The notes under the pieces are model-generated. The model saw nothing but the letters and a program-made list of their open reading frames with translations. It did not search any database and was not told where the DNA came from. The position numbers were made by a program, and so were the translations under genes. A stretch of DNA of 64,000 nt from Archivesica marissinica (lineage: Eukaryota; Mollusca; Bivalvia; Venerida; Vesicomyidae): assembly GCA_014843695.1 (NCBI GenBank), contig CM026400.1:16816294-16880293 (forward strand). The letters run 5' to 3'. This document shows, one piece after another, positions 34,190 to 46,269 of the stretch. Numbering within the stretch: the stretch's first letter is position 1; every line of letters begins with the position of its first letter.

Positions 34190-34390
34190 TCCTTTAATGT
34201 CAAACCCCTCGCGGGGACTTAGACATGTTTTCCTGGGCAGGCTTAGCCGACCTAAGCGATTAACCAGTACTAAGCAATGTGTGTGAGGTGCCTTGCTCAA
34301 TGACACTACATACGTGGCCTGACCGAGTATCGAACCCGGGACCGTTCGATTCCAAATCCGACGCTCTCCCACTGGACCACGGACGCCACA
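34190..34390 (-). mobile_element. SINE family B, well-preserved copy
   Basis: Reverse-strand tRNA-derived SINE. The head reads GGCGTCCGTGGTCCAGTGGG with B box GGGTTCGATACTC, and the body and CCCGCGAGGGGTTTGA end match the other two copies. Confidence 0.7.
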
Positions 34391-34663
34391 CATTGAGCAC
34401 ATGGGTGTTGAGAAGTTGCAGAATCTGGTATTCAGTCTCCACCACCAAAAGCAGGACATCTACAACCAGCTGTTAGTACACACTATTGGTGCAGGTGTGG
34501 ACATTGCAATGAAATTGGGGGCAGACTTGAACAAATAGTGTGGATGCCCAGCAACTGCATTTCAATGCGCAACGTAAGAATATATTCCAGTCATATATAG
34601 AGTATCAGTCAAATATGACTGTGCCAGTGCAAGTCATAAATGTTTGGATGATATTTGCATCAC

Positions 34664-34996
34664 TTAAAGTGTTACAAATGAAGTTGAGTGTGTGTGTGTT
34701 TTACGGATATTTAACGTAGCTACATGTCGCCCATATGAGCTACACCTCTTGAAGATATCTCTGACGCAATATGCCTTTAGACCTGAACGGCCTAAATAAC
34801 CAACGGTATATTCAAACGCTTTTTCTGTTATTATTCTACCATTGGTTAGATAAGTTGTATTGTCAGGAAACTGAATACACATGTATATAGTCTCTAAACA
34901 AACAGACCTATCAAGAAATAATGACGTTTCATATATATTTCCGTGAATATGTTTTTTGAAAACATGTTCATTTATATCAGGGTATGGAGAAAGCAT
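34664..34996 (-). CDS. Unknown protein of the inverted-repeat arm, left copy
   Basis: ORF starting MLSPYPDINEH at an ATG (34994-34996). The first 79 residues are shared with the right-arm copy at 45833. At the arm boundary (34760) the two copies continue into unrelated sequence, here a SINE E fragment, so the natural C-terminus is lost or ended at the boundary. It diverges from the HExxH gene in the same arm. No motif recognised. Confidence 0.5.
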   Translation of the reverse strand: MLSPYPDINEHVFKKHIHGNIYETSLFLDRSVCLETIYMCIQFPDNTTYLTNGRIITEKAFEYTVGYLGRSGLKAYCVRDIFKRCSSYGRHVATLNIRKTHTHSTSFVTL

Positions 34997-35582
34997 GATG
35001 ATTTTTGAAATCTTTCAGAGAACTAACCAGTATATATAGACCCTGTAATTAATCAATTACTGCCATATCTACATATTTTGAATATTGGACGCTATCTAAT
35101 TACCTCCTAGCAACATTAGCCGCTGCTAGGTTATAAAATTGATTAATTAAAATACGAACGTTTCCTCTTTCTTAAATATCTTTGAATACTTGTAAGATTA
35201 TACACCATCCCAAGATACTTCACACTAACTGTAGGAATGAGATAAGATAATTAACCTAATATTTTTATGTCTCAAATAATCTTACGAATTTACCTCGGAA
35301 TGAAAGTGAAATTTTTAACCAGCGTGACCCCAGCATGTATTGATTTCTGCCACATTCATGAAGGTAATTCTAAATATCGCATGTTGTTAAATATGCCCCA
35401 ATACACCGTAGTCTAATCATACATTCAGTTTATAATATTTATCCAACCTCTTCAACACGAAACATGTTTTTTCTAGACCGACTTCAGCATTTCAACCAAT
35501 TTTTATAATACTCATTAGATTTCACGACATTATACAATATTTAGTCGCATCGGGGTATGGTACATACGAATTACAGAAATCT

Positions 35583-36284
35583 ATGATTGTAGTTGTCCAC
35601 GGTGAAACCTCAAGACTTATATCTACCAGAAAGTTTGACAATAACCTAGGCGACCAATTTGTCGAATTAACTCTGTGTCAATTTAAAGACAATTGTTGTA
35701 TATTCAAAGGAACGAAATCAGTAAACACTGAAAAAGCTTTACTACACGTTTGTCAAGTAAGTATTTTCGTTTTATAAAACATCACAAGTGATGCTAATGA
35801 CACTGTTTTGATGCGATAACATGTGTAACATCTTGCATAATTGTTTACAGTTTATTAAAACGTATATCTTTTTATTTTATTTCAGGCATTACAGATTATT
35901 GTATCAACGATACCTCAGAGATTAGTACCGTTCAAGAAACTGACAGTTCGTTTGGAAGATAATGGACAAGATTCTAACTACGGATACGCATCATTTAAAA
36001 CGGATAAAAATAGTGGCCAGAAAGTGCCTGTAGATATTGTGCTTAATTTAAATAAGCATCATTCAACGAACCATGTGTTGTCAACACTGTGTCACGAACT
36101 GTCACACAGCCTTATAAACTTCGACAATGGTCACAACATTCTATTTATGAGAACGTGCTCATATCTAATGGGCTTAATTTCAACGAGGATGAAGTTGCCC
36201 CATAAGAAAAACATTTCATTCTGCCCGTTTACGACAGGCGCCAATCTAATTAAAAACCCATATAACGAAGTTCTACCTGTATGA
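35583..36284 (+). CDS. Two-exon HExxH (SprT-like?) metallopeptidase-like gene, left copy
   Basis: Exon 1 is 35583-35756 and exon 2 is 35886-36284. The 129-bp intron has a consensus GTAAGT donor and a pyrimidine-rich TTTATTTCAG acceptor, and the phase is 0. The 190-residue product holds CHELSHSLINFDNGHN, a zinc-type HExxH with a further GH, and then a helix, as in SprT/WLM-type proteases. The same frame stays open upstream of the ATG for about 50 codons, so an upstream exon is possible. The same gene is intact in the right arm. Function and family are inferred from the motif only. Confidence 0.6.
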
Positions 36285-36515
36285 AGATGAGATATGTACA
36301 TATTTCAATATAGTAAATTGTCTGTATATATATATTATATATATATATATTAAATTATCATAAATACATTATTTACAGATTTTACAACAAAATTTGTTGG
36401 GTTGTTTTGTTTTATATATATATTATGTAGATATTAAACTTGTGCTTTGTGTCAATCTTTTTATTTCATTACTCCACCCAGTGGGGTGTCGAATTGTTTC
36501 ATGATTCTAAACAGA

Positions 36516-39410
36516 ACAGAACAGAACATAAGTTTATTCATGACGTATACATAAGTACATAGTCATAATATATACATATAATTACATATAAATAAACAAG
36601 TGATCAATAAAGCTATCGTATAGCTACTGTAATCTAATTTAAAATAGAGGATGAACATTCTAGTTAGTCGTTTTGTGTAATTAAGAAGACAAAGCGTTCA
36701 ATATTGAGTTCCTATGGTTTAAAGCATTCTTAATAAATCGAGCCAAGCTTAATAAAACCTTTCTATTATCACTGTTCATTAAAGAACACAATTTATACAT
36801 ACTTGGTCTCGTGTAGTAGTACTTTTTAATAAGTACTTTCCTCAAATATGAGTAACACGGACAAATTAAAATAAAGTGATACTCATCTTCAATATCTCTA
36901 ACATTACAACATTGACAATAACGCTCATTTCTCTGTATTCTATTGTTAGAGAATCTTCCAGTATGGATTCTAAGTGAATGGGCAGAAGTCCTTATTCGGG
37001 TTATAAATAATCTCAAGTTGGAAGGTAATATATCCAAGTATGTTTCATAGCTAAAATCATGTTTTCAATTATTATACAATTCGAGTACATTACTAGATGA
37101 CTTATTAGTAATCCAAGTTTGTATGAAACAATCAATAACCCGTTGCTTAAATATACATAAGAAATGATTAACATTGATATTACATGGGTTATTCCAGATA
37201 TGTGAAAAACCATATTCGTCTAGTAATTGTTTAACATGTGTTAACCAATTATCATAACCATTATTACAATCAGACAATAATTGTGCATATAATCGTTGAA
37301 GTATAATATTTTCCGAGTTGAAAACTTTAAGCCAATATTTAATTATACGTATGTAGCGTGATATGTATAGAGGATATCGCCCAAGCTCACCATTAACAGC
37401 TGCATTACAAGTAGTGGTTCTAACATTTAGTATTTGTTTACAAAACTTTAAATGTATTCGCTCTACTTCTTTAGATTTTGTAAAGCCCCAAATTTCCGAT
37501 GAATAGTTTAATATTGAACCAACAAAAGCATCGAATAGCTGACATAACGTTTTCGGTTTAAGTTTGTATTTCTTACAATTAGAAGTCAAATAATTCAGTG
37601 CTTTCAAAGCTTTGCCGGATATATATTGTTGATTTAGGTTAAAATTGCCCGTGTAATTTAAAACTGTGCCAAGATAATTAAAATCGTTAACAACTTCAAT
37701 AATGTCGTCATTGTAGGACCAGTTTTCGCTTAAAAATACTTTACCCCTATTTCTAAAGACCATTACTTTAGTTTTACTAGTATTGACTTCTAATCTCCAC
37801 TTACTACAATAATCATGTAGTAAATTAAAACTATGTTGAAGCTCTTGTGCGGTTTTACCGAGAATGACCATGTCATCTGCAAATAATAATAAAATAAGTA
37901 CGATATCCTCAATACATATCCCTGCGTTAATATCGTCCTGCATAAACAACTCCAAATCCTCCACGAACAGAGAGAACAGGACAGGCGACATTATCTCCCC
38001 TTGTCTTAACCCAACTGCATATTGAAAATATTCTGAATAATTACCACAATGGCGTACACAAGATTTTACCTTTTGATACATGTCTCTAATGACCCTTAAC
38101 AGTTTACCTTGAATACCAATATTATATAACTTTAACCACAGACCATTTCTATAAATAGAATCAAAACAACGTTTCATATCAACATAGCCGACATATAATC
38201 TTTTGTTTTCATTCAGATATTTCTTAACAATACTGTGCAATATAAAAATAGCATCGGTAGTGGAGCATCCTTTTCTAAAGCCGAATTGAGAGTCTGATAA
38301 AATATTATTATTATCACAAAAGGTAACGATTCGTTTATTTAAAATTGAGGTAAACACCTTGGATAAACAGCTTACTAAAGTAATACCACGATAATTAGTT
38401 AACATAGTTGCCTCGCCCTTTCTATATAAAGGAATAATAGTGCCCTCCGTCCATTTATCCGGGAAGTAACCAGAGTCAAGAATTGCATTAAATACGTCAG
38501 ATATATGAGAAGACAATATATCAATACTCTCTACTAAATATTCATTTAATATTGCATCACTACCAGCCGACTTTTCACGCTTCAAACATTTCACAGCATC
38601 AATAACTTCTTGGGCAGAAATATAATTATCTAGCTCATCAAAATTACAATTTAAATCATTAAAATCTTGTGTATTACAAATCTCTCTCGCCTCAGCATTA
38701 TTACATGGGAACGTATCTGCGCTCAAACCGGCAAAATAATGTTTAAAGTCCTCGAGCGAAATAGATTTACTAGTATTTGTACATTTCTTTTTAAAAAATT
38801 TCCAAAATTGTTTTGGTTTAGCATGTTTTAGCCGCTCTATATTATTAATCTTTTTGGCTTCAAATAATTGACGTTTTCTACGGCATAAGTCCTTATAATC
38901 TTTCTTATATTTACAAAACTGCTCCCGACTACACTCAGATTTTAATCTATTAAAAACATTTAGAGCGTCTATATAACGTCGCCTAGCAACCGTACACTCA
39001 CTATCAAACCACTCCGCATTGTTAACTATAGGTTTGTCACAAAAGGAACGAATGCTACTACCGTTATTATAACATACCTTTGAAAATAAAGGGTCCGCAA
39101 CCTCTCTTATAATTTCAGTGAACTCATTTAATACGTTATTTACTGATTCTCTCGAACGAATGTCAATATTATGTGTAATCCGATTAAATATGGATAACTT
39201 ACCAATTATGCAATTGCGGAATGCAGTTTTATTATTACTATTCCAGCAATATTTAATCTCATTACTGGGTTGCGACTGTGCTATACAAATATCACATGCC
39301 AATGAAAATAACAAAGGCAAATGGTCACTATACTCGTTGAATGTATCTATACTAAATTAGGTCAATAAACTAAAATCACGTTCCCTAGCTAACAGTAAAT
39401 CAATTACGGA
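36516..39410 (-). mobile_element. LINE retrotransposon inserted in the left arm
   Basis: This segment is absent from the right arm, whose sequence at 44,401-44,412 gives the empty site. The flanks join across CTAAACA and TGAAGTAATT, with a few bases lost and no clear target duplication. The 3' end carries a short (GTTCT) tail with AATAAA just before it; the 5' end is truncated inside the endonuclease. Confidence 0.88.
36681..39407 (-). pseudogene. LINE ORF2: endonuclease end, reverse transcriptase, C-terminal zinc motif
   Basis: Reads from the last part of an AP-type endonuclease (LLLARERDF, then SDHLP) through a full reverse transcriptase (NYRGITLVSC, GFRKGCSTTDA, YVDMKRCFDSI, FADDMVILG) to a C-terminal CQCCNVRDIEDEYHF zinc-like motif. 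Only two lesions are seen in the retained part, both in-frame stops: TAA at about 39,358 and TGA at 37065-37067. The 5' endonuclease is missing. A second, older copy of the same family is at 51-53.5 kb. Confidence 0.88.
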
Positions 39411-40736
39411 TGAAGTAATTAATACGTTTACATACCATGATTGCTTTCGACTGCCCAATACACCATACAATCTAACGGTAAGACGAGACAGGTAATTAAT
39501 TTCAAATTACTACAAATCGACATGGAAGTCTGTAAATGTAATTAAAAAATGCTAAATGTCAATTATATTCAATGATTGTAAAAAATTGGGAATTGACCGG
39601 TTTTGACCCTAGAAATCGATTCAGAACGTATCAATTAATAGAATTTGATATTAAACATGAGTAATATTGATGAATTATGGCATATTCGTTTTTATATTAA
39701 ATAAAATTGACATGGGAGATATTACAACAAATTAGTTATTAACTTAACAGATAGTCAAATATTGCTATAGGCTAAACATTTCTTGAAGAATGGAATTAGT
39801 TGATTTAGAAAACAAAATGGCCGACGAATCTGACGTCATCAATTTTTCGACTTGGTGTATAATTCGACGTAGCTCGGCGAGACCAATCCAACGATATATT
39901 TCCTTTATTTATACGGCAAGTAGTTATCGAGATATCGAGGTTTAAAGATTTTATATATCCTTAAAGTCCCAATGATGAAAATGAAAAATATTTAAACATA
40001 AGTAACGTAACTATACGTTATTTCTAATATACGCGTATCGTCGTCACGAGTCCAACGCTACCCTTCATTTTGATCTATCATTATTCGTTTTCGATATATC
40101 TATAATACTAATTTTGTCCCTTTAATCATAAATAAGTTTGACGAAAAATGAACTTTCTAGGAAACTGGCCGTGTTTGGTGTCGTTGGAAAGATCTCGAAG
40201 AGACAATGACGAATTATTCGCGACTCAATTAATGGTCTGACCTCATACCGGAAGTAGTGATCCGAAAAACCGGAGTACCGATATAAATTCGTTATATAAG
40301 CTTTATTATAGGTCCTATCCATCCGGGCGTTTCGATAATCGTACTAAACAATTATACGTTTCGCACCTACGATTTTCAAAATGGAGGATAAAAATGGCCG
40401 GAAAACACTATCTCGCTTATTAATGGTCCATTCGACTCGGGGTGTGTTGCTCCATTTTCTGTCTGTATCTACCTTTAATTCTAATTACATAGATAATGTC
40501 TGTACACAATTACCTCCCTCTACACATTCTCATTATACCGATAAAATGATTTTATTTATTATTGTCCTTTCAATCGTAAGATTTTGATGGCCACAAGTGT
40601 TTGCTCCGTCGTTTCGATATGTGACACTACAATCGCAATTAATGTCATTAGCATTTGGTTTTTGTCATCGTTTGATTTGTATGATAAGAATAAAAGTACG
40701 TAAGAATACATTGCCTCGCATTTTTATTACATTGTA

Positions 40737-41001
40737 TAGTACGTAAGAACATCAACAACATCGAATCTAATACACCCGAAAGGGAAACTTTCATTATCTT
40801 TCCCAAACCCGACGAAGAAAACAGATCCGATGGAGACAGGTGGCAATTATTAGGAACTAGGGTACCCCAAGCCGAAATTGTCTACTTTAGTCAAATGATT
40901 ATCGTCTACGTCATCATAATCACGGTACCAACGAGTTGCGGATAAGTTTGTTGAGCAGTGGTATCGGTTACGCTCTACCTAGTCCAAAGTTAAAGAAATA
41001 A
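40737..41001 (+). pseudogene. Polinton small membrane protein remnant
   Basis: One frame gives a charged N-terminal part, then VPQAEIVYFSQMIIVYVIII (a membrane segment), and stops near 40,945. A second frame then gives SLLSSGIGYALPSPKLKK and stops at 40999-41001. Part of the middle is missing or shifted. The arrangement matches the two-segment membrane proteins of Polintons, like the one at 9638. Its stop overlaps the ATPase ATG (TAATG). Confidence 0.55.
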
Positions 41002-41597
41002 TGAAGTCGTTGTTGCCATTTGAACCGTGTTCCAGTATGTGTATCAGTGGACAAACAGGAAGCGGTAAAACGCAGTGGGTGTACAGGTTTTTAAAGAATT
41101 TACCGGGCATGTACGCCAGAGACCCTCCTTCCCACGTCTTATACTGTTACGGTATACATCAACGGATCTTTGATGAGATGGAACAAACCGTACCGAACTT
41201 TACCAGTAAACTAGGATTACCGACGTCAGAAGAATAGGATACGTTTACGCGCGACCGACGTCATAAATTGATTGTTATTGACGATTTGGTACACGACGTT
41301 GTACAAAACAAAGAAATGGAACTGTTGTTTACGCAAGGAACACACCATAAATGCGTCAGTGTTATTTTAATTACCCATAATTTGTACCCTAGAGGAAAAC
41401 ACTCCAGAACTATCGCCTTAAATACTTGGTACATGGTATTGATGAAAATCTTGAGAGACGTATCGCTAGTGGGAATTATGGGACGCCAACTCTACCCAGG
41501 AAAAGCTCGAGGTTTCATGAAAGCTTACGAAGACTCTTTAAAACGAGGCTACTTCATCAAAACCACCGACCTTCCACAAGCCAGCTGGATATCTTAA
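41001..41597 (+). pseudogene. Second packaging ATPase, Polinton type, one nonsense codon
   Basis: ATG at 41001. Walker A GQTGSGKT is at residues 17-24, followed by VLYCYG. An in-frame TAG at 41235-41237 is the only break. Walker B LIVIDDLV, then THHKCVSVILITHNLYPRGK and RQLYPGKARGF follow in the same frame. The C-terminal tail after GYFIKT is short or shifted. It belongs to a different lineage from the ATPase at 5675 (different length, motifs and base composition). It lies in the core of the inverted repeat. Confidence 0.8.
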
Positions 41598-41961
41598 AAC
41601 CCCAAAAACAAAACAATGACACCAATGAACTCATTGTAACACATTTTAGAAACTCAACGCAAATAAGGGAAACTGGACCTTGCGCGAACTAGGAACACAA
41701 CATAGAGGGTCCTCGAATATGGATTTCATGATGCATCATTATCAACCCAAGTTTGCCTAACCATGCATTCCTGTTCAAAATCACTGTTACAATTGTTTAA
41801 ACTAACTAATATATAAGCCAAGTAAAGAACGACAATTTAAAAAAACAAACTCAAATGACCTCCCTACAAATGCATAGCCAGGTGCGTAGCTAGCGACATT
41901 AAATGTGTAGGGCCGGCGAATAAATTGCTGCAAAGCACCAACGGTGCAATGTTGCTAGATG

Positions 41962-41962
41962 G

Positions 41963-42006
<44 letters not shown>

Positions 42007-42010
42007 CGCG
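41962..42010. repeat. (TG)n microsatellite
   Basis: Uninterrupted TG run with a few TGCG variants. Confidence 0.95.
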
Positions 42011-42617
42011 TGTGTGGCTGTGCGTGCGTGCGGTGTGCTCCCTCCCACACGATAATTTGGAAACATAGAACATCAATCGTTAGATGTTCACATTACCATA
42101 TTTTCCGAGATGTATTTTTCAAATGAGTCGACAATTGCTATATAGAGATGAAATGTCACATTGACTACAAAACATGTGTTTACTAAAATTAGATGCACCC
42201 CTATCAGCCTCCGATTTATATTTCAGTTTCGGCATTGTTATGTTTACATTTGCTAAAAAAAAGAAAAGAAATATCTTTATGAATCATATGATGTCGCTCT
42301 ATAATGTTATTATTGTTTCACTTGCATTACAATGTGTAGCATCGATTCCCCGGTGTTACTCTCGTTACGACATCACTACAAAAGCTAAATAGTTTAGTAT
42401 GAATAACTACATCATTAAAGCGACATTACATCGCAAAAAAGCAAATAAAATGCATGTTCACGTATAAATGCATTGCTACTACAGATTATTCCGAATACTT
42501 TCGACAAGAACCAGTCTATTCTAGCGAGTGAAGTAATCACGAAGTTATATAATGTATATGGTACCTGCTTTAGTATTCAAGAAACAATATAGTATAGCGA
42601 GTCAAGTAATCACGAAG

Positions 42618-43035
42618 TAGATTTGTATGTTTGTAGATATGTATGTAACACACAGAGGAGATATGTATGCGTGTAGATATGTATGTGCGTAGATATGTAT
42701 GTGTGTAGATTTGTATGCGTGTATATATGTATGTGTGTAGATATTTATGTGTGTAGATATGTTTGTGTGTAGATATGTATGTAACACACAAAGTAGATAT
42801 GTTTGTATGTAAATATGTATGTAACACACAAAGTAAATATTATGTTTGTAGATATGTATGTAACATACAGAGTAGGTACGTATGTGCGTAGATATGTATG
42901 TTTGTAGATATGTATGTAACATACAGAGTAGATACGTATGTGTGTAGATATGTATGTTTGTAGATATGTATGTAACATACAGAGTAGGTATGTATGTGTG
43001 TAGATATGTATGTTTGTAGATATGTATGTAAATGT
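42618..43035. repeat. Degenerate tandem array of GTAGATATGTATG
   Basis: Interspersed with GTAACACACA/GTAACATACA units every few repeats, giving a higher-order pattern. Confidence 0.85.
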
Positions 43036-43218
43036 AACGTAGGTCATTTATAGGATAGGTCTATACGTGTCTGGGTATGATTTCGTGACGCCAACAACTG
43101 ACTGATGTAATATTCCGGAAACTATAAACATGCGCGTGCTCAGTCCTTTGTGACTTAAGTATTGGATGCCAAAGTGTAAGGATATTTAGGTACCTATATG
43201 AATTATATAATAGAGCAG

Positions 43219-46069
43219 TGTGGCCATCAAAATCTTACGATTGAAAGGACAATAATATATAAAATCATTTTATCGGTATAATGAGAATGTGTAGAGGAAG
43301 GTAATTGTGTACAGACATTATCTATGTAATTAGAATTAAAGGTAGATACAGACAGAAAATGGAGCAACACACCCCGAGTCGAATGGACCATTAATAAGCG
43401 AGATAGTGTTTTCCCGCCATTTTTATCCTCCATTTTGAAAATCGTAGGTGCGGAACGTATAATTGTTTAGTACGATTATCGAAACCCCCGGATAGATAGG
43501 ACCTATAATAAAGCTTATATAACGAATTTATATCGGTACTTCCGGTTTTTCGGATCACTACTTCCGGTATGATGTAAGAACATTAATTGAGTCGCGGATT
43601 CGTCATTGCCTCTTCGAGATCTTTCCAACGATACCAAACACGGCCAGTTTCCTTGAAAGTTCATTTTTCGTCATACGTATTTATGATTAAAGGGACATAA
43701 TTAATATTATAGATATATTGAAAACGAATAATGATAGATCAAAATGAAGGGTAGCGTTGGACTCGTGACGACGATACGCGTATATTAGAAATAACGTATA
43801 GTTACGTTACTTATGTTTAAATATTTTTCATTTTCATCATTGGGAATTTAAGGATATATAAAATCTTTAAACCTCGATATCTCGAAAACTACTTGCCGTA
43901 TAAATAAAGGAAAGATATCAGGTGGATTTGTCTCGCCGAGCTACGTCGAATTATACACCAAGTCGAAAAATTGATGACGTCAGATTCGTCGGCCATTTTA
44001 TTTTTCTAAATCAACTAATTCCATTCTTCAAGAAAAGTTTAGCCTATAGCAATATTTGACTATCTGTTAAGTTAATAACTAATGTGTTGTAATATCTCTC
44101 ATGTAAATTTTATTTAATATAAAAACGAATATGCCATAATTCATCAATATTACTCATGTTTAATATCAAATTCTACTAATTGATACGTTCTGAATCGATT
44201 TCTAGGGTCAAAACCGGTCAATTCCCAATTTTTTACAATCATTGAATATAATTGACATTTAACATTTTTTAATTACATTTACAGACTTCCATGTCGATTT
44301 GTAGTAATTTGAAATTAATTACCTGTCGTCTTACCGTTAGATTGTACGGTGTATTGGGCAGTCGAAAGCAATCATGGTATGTAAACGTATTAATTACTTC
44401 AATTTGTTTAGAATCATGAAACAATTCGACACCCCACTGGGTGGAGTAATGAAATAAAAAGATTGACACAAAGCACAAGTTTAATATCTACATAATATAT
44501 ATATACAGACAATTTACTATATTGAAATATGTACATATCTCATCTTCATACAGGTAGAACTTCGTTATATGGGTTTTTAATTAGATTGGCGCCTGTCGTA
44601 AACGGGCAGAATGAAATGTTTTTCTTATGGGGCAACTTCATCCTCGTTGAAATTAAGCCCATTAGATATGAGCACGTTCTCATAAATAGAATGTTGTGAC
44701 CATTGTCGAAGTTTATAAGGCTGTGTGACAGTTCGTGACACAGTGTTGACAACACATGGTCCGTTGAATGATGCTTATTTAAATTAAGCACAATATCTAC
44801 AGGCACTTTCTGGCCACTATTTTTATCCGTTTTAAATGATGCGTATCCGTAGTTAGAATCTTGTCCATTATCTTCCAAACGAACTGTCAGTTTCTTGAAC
44901 GGTACTAATCTCTGAGGTATCGTTGAAACAATAATCTGTAATGCCTGAAATAAAATAAAAAGATATACGTTTTAATAAACTGTAAAAAATTATGCAAGAT
45001 GTTACACATGTTATCGCATCAAAACAGTGTCATTAGCATCACTTGTGATGTTTTATAAAACGAAAATACTTACTTGACAAACGTGTAGTAAAGCTTTTTC
45101 AGTGTTTACTGATTTCGTTCCTTTGAATATACAACAATTGTCTTTAAATTGACACAGAGTTAATTCGACAAATTGGTCGCCTAGGTTATTGTCAAACTTT
45201 CTGGTAGATATAAGTCTTGAGGTTTCACCGTGGACAACTACAATCATAGATTTCTGTAATTCGTATGTACCATACCCCGATGCGACTAAATATTGTATAA
45301 TGTTGTGAAATCTAATGAGTATTATAAAAATTGGTTGAAATGCTGAAGTTGGTCTAGAAAAAACATGTTTCGTGTTGAAGAGGTTGGATAAATATTATAA
45401 ACTGAATGTATGATTAGACTACGGTGTATTGGGGCATATTTAACAACATGCGATATTTAGAATTACCATCATGAATGTGGCAGAAATCAATACATGCTGG
45501 GGTCACGCTGGTTAAAAATTTCACTTTCATTCCGAGGTAAATTCGTAAGATTATTTGAGACATAAAATATTAGGTTAATTATCTTATCTCATTCCTACAG
45601 TTAGTGCGAAGTATCTTGGGATGGTGTATAATCTTACAAGTATTCAAAGATATGTAAGAAAGAGGAAACATTCGTATTTTAATTAATCAATTTTATAACA
45701 TAGCAGCGGCTAATGTTGCTACGAGGTAATTAGATAGCGTCCAATATTCAAAATATGTAGATATGGCACTAATTGATTAATTACAGGGTATATATATACT
45801 GGTTAGTTCTCTGAAAGATTTCAAAAATCATCATGCTTTCTCCATATCCTGATATAAATGAACATGTTTTCAAAAAACATATTCACGGAAATATATATGA
45901 AACGTCATTATTTCTTGATAGGTCTGTTTGTTTAGAGACTATATACATGTGTATTCAGTTTCCTGACAATACAACTTATCTAACCAATGGTAGAATAATA
46001 ACAGAAAAAGCGTTTGAATATACCGTTGGTTATTTAGGCCGTTTAGGTCTAAAGGCATATTGCGTCAGA
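43219..46069 (-). repeat. Right arm of the large inverted repeat
   Basis: 2.85 kb, inverse of 34760-40595 without the LINE. The inner limit is TGTGGCCATC at 43219; the outer limit is TTGCGTCAGA at 46069. Confidence 0.9.
44546..45247 (-). CDS. Two-exon HExxH metallopeptidase-like gene, right copy
   Basis: Exon 1 is 45074-45247 and exon 2 is 44546-44944, with the same GT-AG intron position and phase as the left copy. Exon 2 shows one visible amino-acid change relative to the left arm (Asn to Asp before the HELSH motif). The HELSH and GHN residues are kept. Conservation of both reading frame and splice sites in both arms argues for a real gene, although arm homogenisation could also preserve it. 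Confidence 0.6.
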
Positions 46070-46129
46070 TTAATATACACTCTCATAGGTTCAAGAACAT
46101 TTATCATTTCGGCCTACCCAACATACTAG
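45833..46129 (+). CDS. Unknown protein of the inverted-repeat arm, right copy
   Basis: Same 79-residue start as the left copy (MLSPYPDINEH). The C-terminus after GLKAYCVR is different because the ORF runs out of the arm at 46069 into flanking DNA. No motif recognised. Confidence 0.5.
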   Translation: MLSPYPDINEHVFKKHIHGNIYETSLFLDRSVCLETIYMCIQFPDNTTYLTNGRIITEKAFEYTVGYLGRLGLKAYCVRLIYTLIGSRTFIISAYPTY

Positions 46130-46269
46130 TTTAAAATTAAAATACAATTAAAAAAATTTAAAACAGAAAAAAGAGAAGGCGCTATAAACTAATATGCCAT
46201 TCAAAATGCGTAGAGACACTTGACTTATATGCAAATCTGTTACTGTAACTAGGTAATCCAAGAGAATTG

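Larger units (their letters stand above)
34760..40595 (+). repeat. Left arm of a large inverted repeat (contains a LINE insertion)
   Basis: Excluding the LINE at 36516-39410, this arm is about 2.94 kb and is the near-identical inverse of 43219-46069. The outer limit is at TCTGACGCAATATGCC and the inner limit at GATGGCCACA. Encoded proteins differ by about one residue in 190 between arms, so the arms are either recent or kept alike by gene conversion. Confidence 0.9.
41598..43218. other. Rest of the inverted-repeat core, no gene seen
   Basis: Contains a (TG)n run, a tandem GTAGATATGTATGT array and unremarkable sequence between them. The core may have lost other viral genes here. Confidence 0.5.

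Noticed and set aside
40381..40587. 68-aa ORF (MEDKNG...) in both inverted-repeat arms
   Set aside because: Same in both arms because the arms are near-identical; the third copy at 62.26 kb is frameshifted after about ten codons and there is no coding signature.
42570..43047. ORFs of 85-106 aa on the reverse strand
   Set aside because: Products of the GTAGATATGTATG tandem array.
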